This document shows, in pieces, positions 16,270-23,058 of a stretch of DNA of 28,508 bases (position 1 is its first letter; the number at the start of each line of letters is the position of its first letter). Source of the DNA: a virus; the IMG/VR virus record IMGVR_UViG_3300000101_000110, positions 1-28,508 of that record; one strand, 5' to 3'. Below the pieces are notes generated by a model. That model was not told the DNA's origin and searched no databases. It was given only the letters and a program-made list of their open reading frames with translations. Made by a program: the position numbers and the translations under genes.

Positions 16270-16512
16270 ATGGCTAACATCGGAAAAACGGAGCCAGCGC
16301 ATGACATGGCGTCTGTCACCACCAGCGACACTGCTGAAATTGCCCCCACGCGCGGCCTGTTTGTCGGCGGCGCTGGTAATTTGAAAGTCGTCACTGCCGC
16401 TGGCTCAACTGTCACTTTGACTGGCGTTGCCGCTGGCTCAATATTGCCAGTGTCGGTCAAACGTGTTTTTGCGACTGGTACTACCGCGACAAATATCGCC
16501 GCCCTATATTAA
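16270..16512 (+). CDS. Small beta-rich head or spike protein (decoration-like)
   Basis: 80 residues from the ATG at 16270, which has AAGGAG six bases upstream. An ATG 15 bases earlier lacks such a site. The sequence DTAEIAPTRGLFVGGAGNLKVVTAAGSTVTLTGV, then LPVSVKRVFATGTTATNIAALY, is a compact beta fold common in marine phage genomes near the capsid genes. I recognise the pattern but not a firm name. A decoration, spike or fibre-base protein is likely. High copy number would fit the strong ribosome site and the promoter before it. Confidence 0.65.
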   Translation: MANIGKTEPAHDMASVTTSDTAEIAPTRGLFVGGAGNLKVVTAAGSTVTLTGVAAGSILPVSVKRVFATGTTATNIAALY

Positions 16513-16524
16513 GAGGACGTCACT

Positions 16525-18372
16525 ATGCAGATCGGTCTGAGCCTGTCCCTGACGGCGCAATTGCGTTTATCCATTAGCGCTTACGCAGTGTCGGGCCTTG
16601 ACCCTTCCTTGGTGTTTGACTTTAAGGGTAACTACTTCCGTAAGAGTGCAACTGCCTCTACCTTTGGTGCATCTATAACTCACGCAGCTACAACCAATGC
16701 AACTATGGTTGATAGTGATGGCTTGCTAAAGTGGCGTCCACATAACAACCTTGCAAAGTCAAACACCTTTAGTACGTGGACTAAAAACTCAACTGTTGCT
16801 GTTGATAACGCCGCAACAGGCCCGAACGGTGTAGCTAACACAGCGTCCACAGTTAACTTCTCTACTGGAGGCTCATCCCTTTACAACTTGTCCACAGTTA
16901 CTGTTAAAGCAGGAGACAAAGTAACTCTTGCCGCATGGGTTCGCAGTGATACCATAACTTCTATTACGTTCGCAATAAATGGTCGTACAAGTCCCGGTAA
17001 TAACACATTAGAGACCAATCTCGCTGTAACCTCCACTTGGGCGTTAGTTTCATTTGAAGCCACTGTTATAACTAATGACACTGGCCTGTACTTTATAATT
17101 GGGAAGGTCAATCCCTCCAGCCCTGCTTCTCAAATAGGTGACTTTGAGATTTACGGCGCACATATGTTCCGCAGTGACCTCGGTGGCATGGTAAACAACC
17201 CTGACACTGCTAGCAGCTACGTTCCAACGACCTCTGCTGCTGTCTATTCCCCTCGTCGTGGTCATCACATCTACAATGGCTCTGCTTGGGTTAACGAAGG
17301 CATCCTCCACGAGAGTGAAGCTCGGACTAATCTTATTGAAAACTCAAATGACTTAACTAATGTAGAATGGAAAAAGACCTCAGTTTCTAACACCGCAAAT
17401 GCTGGGGTGTCTCCTGACGGAACCTCTAACGCAAACAAAGTTGTTAACGATACTGCCAGTGGCGTTCACTACACTTATGTAAAAGAAGACCTACATCTCG
17501 TGAGTGGTGATTACACCTCCTCTTTTTATGTAGCTTCTGCGGGTTACGGCTTTGTTACAGTTTGTGCTGGAACTAACACTTCTGATTACTATGCTGTTGT
17601 TATTGATTTGTCTGATGGCACTAAAACAGCAACATACGAGGCTGGTACACAAACAGATAAGACATGTACTGTTGAGGATGTGGGTGGCTCTTATTACAGA
17701 GTTTCAATTAGTGGAGATGGCTCGAGATATTTCATTGTGGGTGGCGTTGACACAGGAACGTACACGCCCGCTGACTATGGCTTTAAGTCATTCTCTGGTG
17801 ACGGTACTTCGGGCATCCTAGCTTACGGCGCACAAATCGAAGCTGGCTCAACCCCATCAAGCTACATCCCAACAGGCTCTTCTACAGTAACTCGTGCTGC
17901 TGAGACACTAACAGTCCCTGCGGCTAACCTGCCTTATGACAGCACTAACATGTCTATCCAGATGGATGGCAAGATGACGTATGCTGATACTGGCGGTGAT
18001 AACGGTAAATTAATCAGGTGGGAAAAGGACGTCAACAACAAACTTTGGGCGTCACTAGATTCTTCTGGTGCATCTACGGGTTCTCCTTATTGGACACAGA
18101 GAAGTTTGGGCGTATCAAGTTTTACATCAAGTCTGCCACAGCTTTCCCCCGACACCAATGTTCCGTTTAACCTTTCTTCCCGCCACGGTTCTACGTTCCT
18201 TAATGGTGCAGTAGGTGGAACAGCGGGTATAGCTGACACAACCCCTACGTCTTTCCCTGACTTGTCTGCTTCCAGCTTATCCCTTGGACATAACTTCATG
18301 GGTACAATCGGACAGTTCCGTATGTGGGATGAAGACCTTACTGACGCTGGTATTGTGGAGGCATCAACATGA
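16525..18372 (+). CDS. Large fibre with two carbohydrate-binding-type domains and a LamG-like domain
   Basis: 615 residues. The first 70 are an attachment region. Two jelly-roll units follow: residues about 73-236 (NLAKSNTFSTWTKNS to EIYGAHMF ... YVPT) and about 266-450 (TNLIENSNDLTNVEWKKTS to YGAQIEAGSTPSSYIPT). Both share the W-x-K-x-S opening and the GA(H/Q)-x-x-x-S-Y-(V/I)-P-T ending. Residues about 465-610 resemble a concanavalin/LamG domain ending in IGQFRMWDEDLTDAGI. Such proteins bind surface glycans. It is much more A+T-rich than portal or capsid. Position between portal and scaffold suggests a head-attached fibre, though a tail location is possible. Confidence 0.7.
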   Translation: MQIGLSLSLTAQLRLSISAYAVSGLDPSLVFDFKGNYFRKSATASTFGASITHAATTNATMVDSDGLLKWRPHNNLAKSNTFSTWTKNSTVAVDNAATGPNGVANTASTVNFSTGGSSLYNLSTVTVKAGDKVTLAAWVRSDTITSITFAINGRTSPGNNTLETNLAVTSTWALVSFEATVITNDTGLYFIIGKVNPSSPASQIGDFEIYGAHMFRSDLGGMVNNPDTASSYVPTTSAAVYSPRRGHHIYNGSAWVNEGILHESEARTNLIENSNDLTNVEWKKTSVSNTANAGVSPDGTSNANKVVNDTASGVHYTYVKEDLHLVSGDYTSSFYVASAGYGFVTVCAGTNTSDYYAVVIDLSDGTKTATYEAGTQTDKTCTVEDVGGSYYRVSISGDGSRYFIVGGVDTGTYTPADYGFKSFSGDGTSGILAYGAQIEAGSTPSSYIPTGSSTVTRAAETLTVPAANLPYDSTNMSIQMDGKMTYADTGGDNGKLIRWEKDVNNKLWASLDSSGASTGSPYWTQRSLGVSSFTSSLPQLSPDTNVPFNLSSRHGSTFLNGAVGGTAGIADTTPTSFPDLSASSLSLGHNFMGTIGQFRMWDEDLTDAGIVEAST

Positions 18373-18701
18373 TAGACGAAGCACTAGGACCAAAGACTGA
18401 CTTTTATCTCAAGCTGGCATCTGAGGCGTCTATGCCCTCAGTGTTGCCTGCCTTCTACGATGAGGAAGGTGAGTTTGTAAGTAACACAGCAGACTACTCC
18501 ATCGACGTTGTAGGGGTCTTGCATGAGCCTACAGGCGTTAATATCACCAATGACGATGGTATGGAGTATCCTGGGATGGAAGCATTAGACGGTTGGCATG
18601 TAAACATCCGCCTATCTAGTGATGCTATGCGTGATGCTGTTGAGGCTCTTGATGTATCACACGGTGTTACACCTGACACACCTAAGCGTGGGTGGCTCTA
18701 A
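18369..18701 (+). CDS. Small conserved phage protein after the fibre
   Basis: 110 residues, acidic, no signal or membrane segment. A strand-rich middle (YSIDVVGVLHEPTGVNITND) and DGWHVNIRLSSDAMRDAVEAL are seen. DGWHVNxR-type segments recur in short phage proteins next to fibre genes, often as a separate C-terminal or chaperone piece. It overlaps the fibre gene by four bases (ATGA) and shares its more A+T-rich codons, so it was probably acquired together with the fibre. Confidence 0.6.
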   Translation: MIDEALGPKTDFYLKLASEASMPSVLPAFYDEEGEFVSNTADYSIDVVGVLHEPTGVNITNDDGMEYPGMEALDGWHVNIRLSSDAMRDAVEALDVSHGVTPDTPKRGWL

Positions 18702-18949
18702 TGGCCAATAAGACAGAAATCCGCATTAAGGCTGAAGAAGCCAAGCGGCTAAAGAATGATCCCGCCTTTAAGGGGTTTATGGTATCTGTTCGTGAGGCAC
18801 AAATTAGTGCATTCACAGACAGCGTGGCCTCTGACGTAGAGGCCCGCGAAGCGGCGCATGGGATTATCCTTGCGCTTAACCAGATCGAAATGAAACTCGA
18901 CGCCGCAATCACGGCAGAGACATTTCTTGATCGCAGACAGAGGAAGTAG
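18701..18949 (+). CDS. Small helical protein upstream of the scaffold gene
   Basis: 82 residues from the ATG at 18701, which overlaps the preceding TAA. A GTG three codons earlier is less likely. The sequence is all-helical and charged (EEAKRLKNDPAFKGFMVSVREAQI, then EAREAAHGIILALNQIEMKLDA). This layout, with an N-D-P-x-F motif, is common in small genes between portal and scaffold. A head assembly role is likely but unproved. It ends six bases before the scaffold start. Confidence 0.65.
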   Translation: MANKTEIRIKAEEAKRLKNDPAFKGFMVSVREAQISAFTDSVASDVEAREAAHGIILALNQIEMKLDAAITAETFLDRRQRK

Positions 18950-18954
18950 TACCG

Positions 18955-19926
18955 ATGGAATCGACTACCCTAGAACAAGCGGCTGAGAGCCTGCTAGAGA
19001 CATCCGACGCACCAGAGGCGCAGGGTAATAATCTGAGCGAAGCTGTAGACGAAATCACGGAGCCGACGGGCAAAGAGGTTGAAGCTGTAGCTGAGAGCGA
19101 GGATGACGTCGAGGCATCCGACGAAGACGACGACTATGATGACCAAATTGACGACGAAGACCTAGTAGAAGTTGAGGCTGAAGACACCATGCTCATCCCC
19201 GTCAAGGTTGACGGAAAAGAAGAGCAATGGACACTGGATCAGTTGAAGCAATCTGCTGCGGGTCAAGCGGCAATCAATAAGCGGTTCCAAGAAGCTGCCG
19301 AGGCGCGTAAGCAAATCGAACAGCAGGCAGCCGCGTTGCAACAGCAGCAACAGCACGTCTTGCAAATGTACCAGCAAGCGCAACAAGTCGGCGTACAGGA
19401 ACCTGTCGCACCGTCACGCGAGCTTTTTGACAGTGACCCAATTGGGTACATGGAAGAGAAGCTCAAGTATGACGAGGCGAAAACCCAGTACGACCAGCAA
19501 ATGTACCAAGTCCACCAAATGCGAGAGCAGCAAACACAGCAGCAGGCGCAGGCGCAACAGTCGTATCTGCAAGAGCAAGCTGAATTGCTGAAACAGCACA
19601 TTCCTGAGATTGCGGACCCCGTGAAGGGCGCGCAGTTAAAGGACGACCTGATGCAAATCGGGATGGACTACGGATTCACAGCCGAAGAAATGGCTGGCGT
19701 ATCCGACTCGCGTTATGTCCGAGCGTTGAACGACGCCCGGAAGTATCGCGCGCTGGTAGCGAAGCGTAAGCAGACACAAGCGAAGGGTCAGAAGGCTCGT
19801 CCGGTTGTGAAAGCTGGTGCGAAGAAGACGCAAGACGGCCAAGCTGCAACTCGCAAGAAAGCGCAAACGCGCTTGCAGAAAACAGGCTCAATCAATGACG
19901 CATTGAGCTTGATCCTCAACACCTAA
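18955..19926 (+). CDS. Scaffolding protein
   Basis: 323 residues. It starts with about 80 strongly acidic residues (DDVEASDEDDDYDDQIDDED), then a short beta segment (MLIPVKVDGKEEQWTLDQLK) often found in phage scaffolds. A long Gln/Glu/Ala coiled coil (about residues 120-220) follows, and the end is basic (KKTQDGQAATRKKAQTRLQK). An acidic head, coiled middle and basic tail directly before the capsid gene is the typical scaffold arrangement. The basic tail probably contacts the capsid protein. Confidence 0.85.
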   Translation: MESTTLEQAAESLLETSDAPEAQGNNLSEAVDEITEPTGKEVEAVAESEDDVEASDEDDDYDDQIDDEDLVEVEAEDTMLIPVKVDGKEEQWTLDQLKQSAAGQAAINKRFQEAAEARKQIEQQAAALQQQQQHVLQMYQQAQQVGVQEPVAPSRELFDSDPIGYMEEKLKYDEAKTQYDQQMYQVHQMREQQTQQQAQAQQSYLQEQAELLKQHIPEIADPVKGAQLKDDLMQIGMDYGFTAEEMAGVSDSRYVRALNDARKYRALVAKRKQTQAKGQKARPVVKAGAKKTQDGQAATRKKAQTRLQKTGSINDALSLILNT

Positions 19927-19946
19927 GTCTTTGAAAGGACTACACA

Positions 19947-20903
19947 ATGTCGCAACCAAGCAACACATTCGATTCATACGACGCAGTGGGCATCCGCGAG
20001 GATCTCAGCAACGTGATCCACAACATCTCTCCTGAAGAGACGCCGTTCTACAGTAAGTCTGGTAAGACTTCTGCTAAGAACACTCTCGTTGAGTGGCAGA
20101 CAGATAGCCTCCGCGCATCTGCTGCAAACGCTCACATTGAAGGTGACGCAACAACTGCGGAAGCTCGCTCGGCCACAACTCGCTTGGGCAATTATTCGCA
20201 GATCTTCAAAAACGCCGTTGTCGTTCCAGACACAGACGAAGGCTTGGATAAGGCTGGTCGTGCGAAAGAGATCGCATACCAGACTTTGAAGATCGCAAAA
20301 GAGCAGAAGTTGGACATCGAGAAGGCTCTTTTCGACAACAACGCACGCGCAGCGGGTAACTCCACAACTGCTCGTGAGCTTGCGGGCGCTCCAGCGTGGA
20401 TCACCACAAACACCGACCACGGCGCTAACGAAGGCGCAGACCCGACTGGCGACGGTACGGACGCACGTACAGATGAGACCACTACTCTCATCGCGTTCTC
20501 GCAGGCTCGTTTCGATGGCGTCATGCAGTCAATCTGGGAAGAGGGCGGCAAGCCAGACACGGTTTACCTCTCAGCGTTCCAGATGAACGTGGCGCTCGGC
20601 TTCACTGGTAACAACAACCAGCGCTCGCAAGTACAGGCTGGCGACGAGCGCGTCATCAAATCACTAGCGATATACACGACCCCATGGGGTACGGTTGAGT
20701 TCATGCCTTCCCGCGAAAACCGCGCGCGTGACGTTTTCATCATGCAGGACAACATGTGGGAAATCGCAACACTGCGTGGCACGAAGAACGTGGCATTGGC
20801 AAAAACTGGCGACAACACTACCCGCCAAGTTGTGACAGAAATCACGCTCTGCGCAAAAAATGAAGCGGCCAACGGCGGCATCTTCGACAACACAACTTCT
20901 TAA
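19947..20903 (+). CDS. Major capsid protein (SU10/DUF5309-type)
   Basis: 318 residues. It begins with NTFDSYDAVGIREDLSNVIHNISPEETPFYSKSG, followed by a long flexible arm and TRLGNYSQIFKNAVVVPDT, both typical of the SU10 major-head/DUF5309 family with the HK97 fold. The rest carries KEQKLDIEKALFDNNA and the late segment YTTPWGTVEFMPSREN, then D-V-F-I-M-Q-D-N-M-W. It follows the scaffold by 20 bases with AAAGGA as ribosome site and is closed by a strong hairpin, as expected for a gene with high expression. Confidence 0.9.
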   Translation: MSQPSNTFDSYDAVGIREDLSNVIHNISPEETPFYSKSGKTSAKNTLVEWQTDSLRASAANAHIEGDATTAEARSATTRLGNYSQIFKNAVVVPDTDEGLDKAGRAKEIAYQTLKIAKEQKLDIEKALFDNNARAAGNSTTARELAGAPAWITTNTDHGANEGADPTGDGTDARTDETTTLIAFSQARFDGVMQSIWEEGGKPDTVYLSAFQMNVALGFTGNNNQRSQVQAGDERVIKSLAIYTTPWGTVEFMPSRENRARDVFIMQDNMWEIATLRGTKNVALAKTGDNTTRQVVTEITLCAKNEAANGGIFDNTTS

Positions 20904-20912
20904 TTGAAGTAG

Positions 20913-20937
20913 GCGGGGGCGGTTAATTCGCCCCCGC
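20913..20937 (+). terminator. Strong hairpin after the capsid gene
   Basis: A perfect nine-base-pair stem (GCGGGGGCG at 20913-20921 with CGCCCCCGC at 20929-20937) has a seven-base loop GTTAATT. It begins ten bases after the capsid stop. No run of T follows on the + strand, so it may be only a partial terminator, or a stabiliser that protects the capsid message while letting some readthrough reach the lysis genes. Confidence 0.7.
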
Positions 20938-20957
20938 AACCTTATCAGGAGACGTCC

Positions 20958-21182
20958 ATGAAAGAAGTCATTGTGAACCGCCTAAAAATCAAGTGCAGCA
21001 AAGGCCGCATTGAGAAGGGCGAAACTGTCATCCTGTCGGATGCCGAGATTGCTAAGATATGCAGACTGCGCCCCGATAGCGTCACCGTTTTGCGCGACAT
21101 AAAGCCAGTCGCCAAGCCCACAACAACAAAAACACGGAAGCCTCGAAATGCAAAAAGCAGCCCACTCGACAAAACTATCTGA
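20958..21182 (+). CDS. Small basic protein following the capsid gene
   Basis: 74 residues. The first 50 form a compact domain (VNRLKIKCSKGRIEKGETVILSD, AEIAKICRLRPDSVTVLRDI), followed by a basic Thr/Lys/Arg-rich tail. A strong site (AGGAG) sits nine bases before the ATG. The small domain with a R-P-D-S-V-T-V-L motif and basic tail is seen after the capsid gene in similar phages, but I do not know its function. A head or connector role is an inference. It overlaps the next gene by 35 bases. Confidence 0.65.
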   Translation: MKEVIVNRLKIKCSKGRIEKGETVILSDAEIAKICRLRPDSVTVLRDIKPVAKPTTTKTRKPRNAKSSPLDKTI

Positions 21183-21456
21183 GAGCTACAAGTTTGAGGA
21201 CGACCGACTGATCGTCAAGAAGACGTTCGACGCCTCCCACATGCTTAACGACGCCCAACAAGCGCGCGAGACCACGCAGAACAGCTTCGGCTCTGACTAC
21301 AAGCACGTCGGCAATGTGGACATGGGCCTGCTTGGCGTATGGCTCAAAGAGGCTGGCGTTGCGTGGACCGACACGGAGGCCGTCAAAGACGTCATCAAGC
21401 GCAAGATGATGAGCAACGAATTCTCCGCCCTGCGGGTGTGGGAAGGGTCGTACTAA
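21148..21456 (+). CDS. Conserved small phage protein (head/tail completion region)
   Basis: 102 residues. The sequence ESYKFEDDRLIVKKTFDASHMLNDAQQAR, then KHVGNVDMGLLGVWLKEAGVAWTD, then VKDVIKRKMMSNEFSALRVWEGSY, follows a pattern that recurs in marine podoviruses near the capsid gene (D-R-L-I-V-K ... H-V-G ... W-L-K-E-A-G-V). No enzyme motif. A structural or assembly role is likely. The start overlaps the previous gene by 35 bases; no later ATG precedes the conserved region. Confidence 0.65.
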   Translation: MQKAAHSTKLSESYKFEDDRLIVKKTFDASHMLNDAQQARETTQNSFGSDYKHVGNVDMGLLGVWLKEAGVAWTDTEAVKDVIKRKMMSNEFSALRVWEGSY

Positions 21457-21457
21457 T

Positions 21458-21697
21458 ATGGAAATGGACGCGCTCTGGAATGCCGTACTCACCGCCACCA
21501 TCGGCCTCATCGCGTGGTGGATAAAGTCGCAGTCCGACGAGGTCAGACGTGTCCAGATACTACTGAACAAGACCCGCGAAGATATGGCTAAAGAATACGT
21601 CACGCGCGCTGACAGCACTGCCACGCTGGCTCAGATCGTGCAGCGCTTTGACCGTATCGAGGAGAAGATCGACCGACTTGTGGAGCGAAAGGGTTAG
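21458..21697 (+). CDS. Small membrane protein with coiled coil (holin candidate)
   Basis: 79 residues. One hydrophobic segment (LWNAVLTATIGLIAWWIKS, about residues 6-23) is followed by a charged coiled coil that ends in QRFDRIEEKIDRLVERKG. Phage genomes often carry such anchored coiled-coil proteins next to the endolysin, and some act as holins or holin partners. It lies two genes before the amidase, which supports a lysis role. The single membrane segment makes a holin call only moderate. It starts one base after the previous stop. Confidence 0.6.
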   Translation: MEMDALWNAVLTATIGLIAWWIKSQSDEVRRVQILLNKTREDMAKEYVTRADSTATLAQIVQRFDRIEEKIDRLVERKG

Positions 21698-21700
21698 GCG

Positions 21701-22027
21701 ATGGAAAGTATGAAGCTGCCAATTACTGTGATCGGGGTCGTTATACTTCAGATTTCTGGCTTCATCTGGTGGACTGCACAGCAGGCCGTTACCATATCAG
21801 ACTTAGAAGAGTCTGTCACTTCTATGTCGTCGAGCATGGCTATTGCTGACCGCACTAACTTAAAGCGTGATGTCCAAGAGAACGCTGGAGAAATCAGTGA
21901 TCTTTGGGATGATGTTAACGGCTTGGCTTTGAGTATTATGCAGATCAATGAAATAAAGCAGCGGCTCTCGACGATTGAGGTCGAGATGAGGTACATTAAC
22001 CGCGACCATGAAGGGATCAAGAAATGA
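21701..22027 (+). CDS. Small membrane protein with long coiled coil
   Basis: 108 residues. The N-terminal hydrophobic segment (LPITVIGVVILQISGFIWWTA, about residues 5-25) is followed by a long Asp/Glu/Ser-rich coiled coil (ISDLEESVTSMSS ... INEIKQRLSTIEVEMRYI). The layout matches the preceding gene in topology but not in sequence. It overlaps the endolysin start by four bases (ATGA), the strongest sign that it belongs to the lysis cassette. A holin, antiholin or regulator of lysis timing are all possible. Confidence 0.6.
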   Translation: MESMKLPITVIGVVILQISGFIWWTAQQAVTISDLEESVTSMSSSMAIADRTNLKRDVQENAGEISDLWDDVNGLALSIMQINEIKQRLSTIEVEMRYINRDHEGIKK

Positions 22028-22683
22028 GACATCTTGACAGTATCTACGTGCATTGCACGGCAACACGCGCAGAGTGGTGGGAAGACAAACGCTCCAGCGA
22101 GAAAGCTGCTGAGTGTAAGCGATGGCACCTTGATCGAGGGTGGAGCGACATAGGGTACAACTACCTCATAGATCGCGACGGCACTGTAACCGAGGGTCGC
22201 CCCATCGAGAAGACGCCAGCAGCTCAGAAGGGCCACAACACAGGCTCTGTAGCTATTGCACTCTGGGGTGGCCACGGCGGTAATCAAGACGACAGCTTTG
22301 AGGAACACTTTACGCCAGAGCAGGACCGCGCTTTGCGCAAGATGATCGCGCAACTGCGGATGGAGTACCCGTCGATCAAGCGAGTGCGAGGACATAATGA
22401 GGTGAGTGCCAAGCAGTGCCCATGCTTCCAGATCACACCGTGGATGAACAGCGTAGAGGGGAAAAAGAAACCAGCCCGCAAGCGCATCTCGCAGACGAAG
22501 ACAGTCCGCAGTTCTACTGTTGCAAAGCTCGCGACCCTAGCCAGCCCTGCGACGATTGCCACTGTCGGTGGGCTGGAGTGGCAAAAGCTGCTGATCATGG
22601 GCGTGTTCGCTCTGGTAGCGATGATGGCCTTGGGCGTGATTGATTTGGAGCGCCTCAAGAAGTGGGATTTAGGAGACCGCTGA
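22024..22683 (+). CDS. N-acetylmuramoyl-L-alanine amidase endolysin with C-terminal membrane segment
   Basis: 219 residues. Residues 1-145 match the T7-lysozyme amidase family. His10 in YVHCTAT, His124 in GHNEVSAKQCPCF and Cys132 are the zinc ligands; Tyr46 and Lys130 match the catalytic pair. The family cuts the amide between muramic acid and the peptide stem. Unlike the 150-residue T7 enzyme, this one has a basic linker (about 146-165) and a hydrophobic segment at about 186-206 (LLIMGVFALVAMMALGVIDL). A membrane anchor or built-in pore function is suggested. The overlapping TGATG couples it to the spanins. Confidence 0.85.
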   Translation: MRHLDSIYVHCTATRAEWWEDKRSSEKAAECKRWHLDRGWSDIGYNYLIDRDGTVTEGRPIEKTPAAQKGHNTGSVAIALWGGHGGNQDDSFEEHFTPEQDRALRKMIAQLRMEYPSIKRVRGHNEVSAKQCPCFQITPWMNSVEGKKKPARKRISQTKTVRSSTVAKLATLASPATIATVGGLEWQKLLIMGVFALVAMMALGVIDLERLKKWDLGDR

Positions 22684-22919
22684 TGTTTCTGCTGGGTAAG
22701 CTAAAAATTTACGCTGCGCTGCTGGGCGCTGCCGCGATTGCCGTTATCACGGTATACTATCGCGGCAAAGCTGATGGTCGCGGCGACTTGGAGTATGAGA
22801 TCAAAGACGATCGGCTGGATAAACTGCTGACCGCTAAGGAGGTGCAAGATGAATTACAAAATGTTTCTGACGATAGCATTGCTGCCCGCGCTGCTCGCTG
22901 GGTGCGGGACAACGATTAG
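22683..22919 (+). CDS. Inner-membrane spanin (Rz-like)
   Basis: 78 residues from the ATG at 22683, which overlaps the endolysin stop. A GTG seven codons earlier would lengthen the overlap. One hydrophobic segment (KIYAALLGAAAIAVITVYY, about residues 7-25) is followed by a charged helix (EYEIKDDRLDKLLTAKEVQDEL) and RAARWVRDND at the end. The lipoprotein gene is nested over its 3' end, the classic Rz/Rz1 arrangement. Inner spanins join the outer one to fuse inner and outer membranes at lysis, so the host should be Gram-negative. Confidence 0.75.
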   Translation: MFLLGKLKIYAALLGAAAIAVITVYYRGKADGRGDLEYEIKDDRLDKLLTAKEVQDELQNVSDDSIAARAARWVRDND

Positions 22920-23058
22920 CGGTGACACTTACTGTGATTTGTCGAGCAGCATTATGTTTGGCGAGCAGTCAGTGATTGATGACCTTGCGGCGTCTGACCC
23001 GCAACTGCTACGCCAGATCGTGACGCACAACGAGACCCGTCAGGCTATCTGCAAATGA
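22849..23058 (+). CDS. Outer-membrane spanin lipoprotein (Rz1-like)
   Basis: 69 residues. The N-terminus is a lipoprotein signal with the lipobox LLAGC, cysteine at residue 19, so the mature form is about 51 residues. A very good site (AAGGAGG) lies seven bases upstream. Its first 71 bases overlap the inner spanin gene in another frame. The mature part has two more cysteines and a helix (SVIDDLAASDPQLLRQIVTHNE). It is low in proline compared with lambda Rz1. It overlaps the next gene by four bases. Confidence 0.75.
   Translation: MNYKMFLTIALLPALLAGCGTTISGDTYCDLSSSIMFGEQSVIDDLAASDPQLLRQIVTHNETRQAICK

Noticed and set aside
21748-22395. 215-residue open frame on the - strand
   Set aside because: It covers the membrane protein and the endolysin, both with clear family features on the + strand, and has no recognisable domain or coupling to neighbours.
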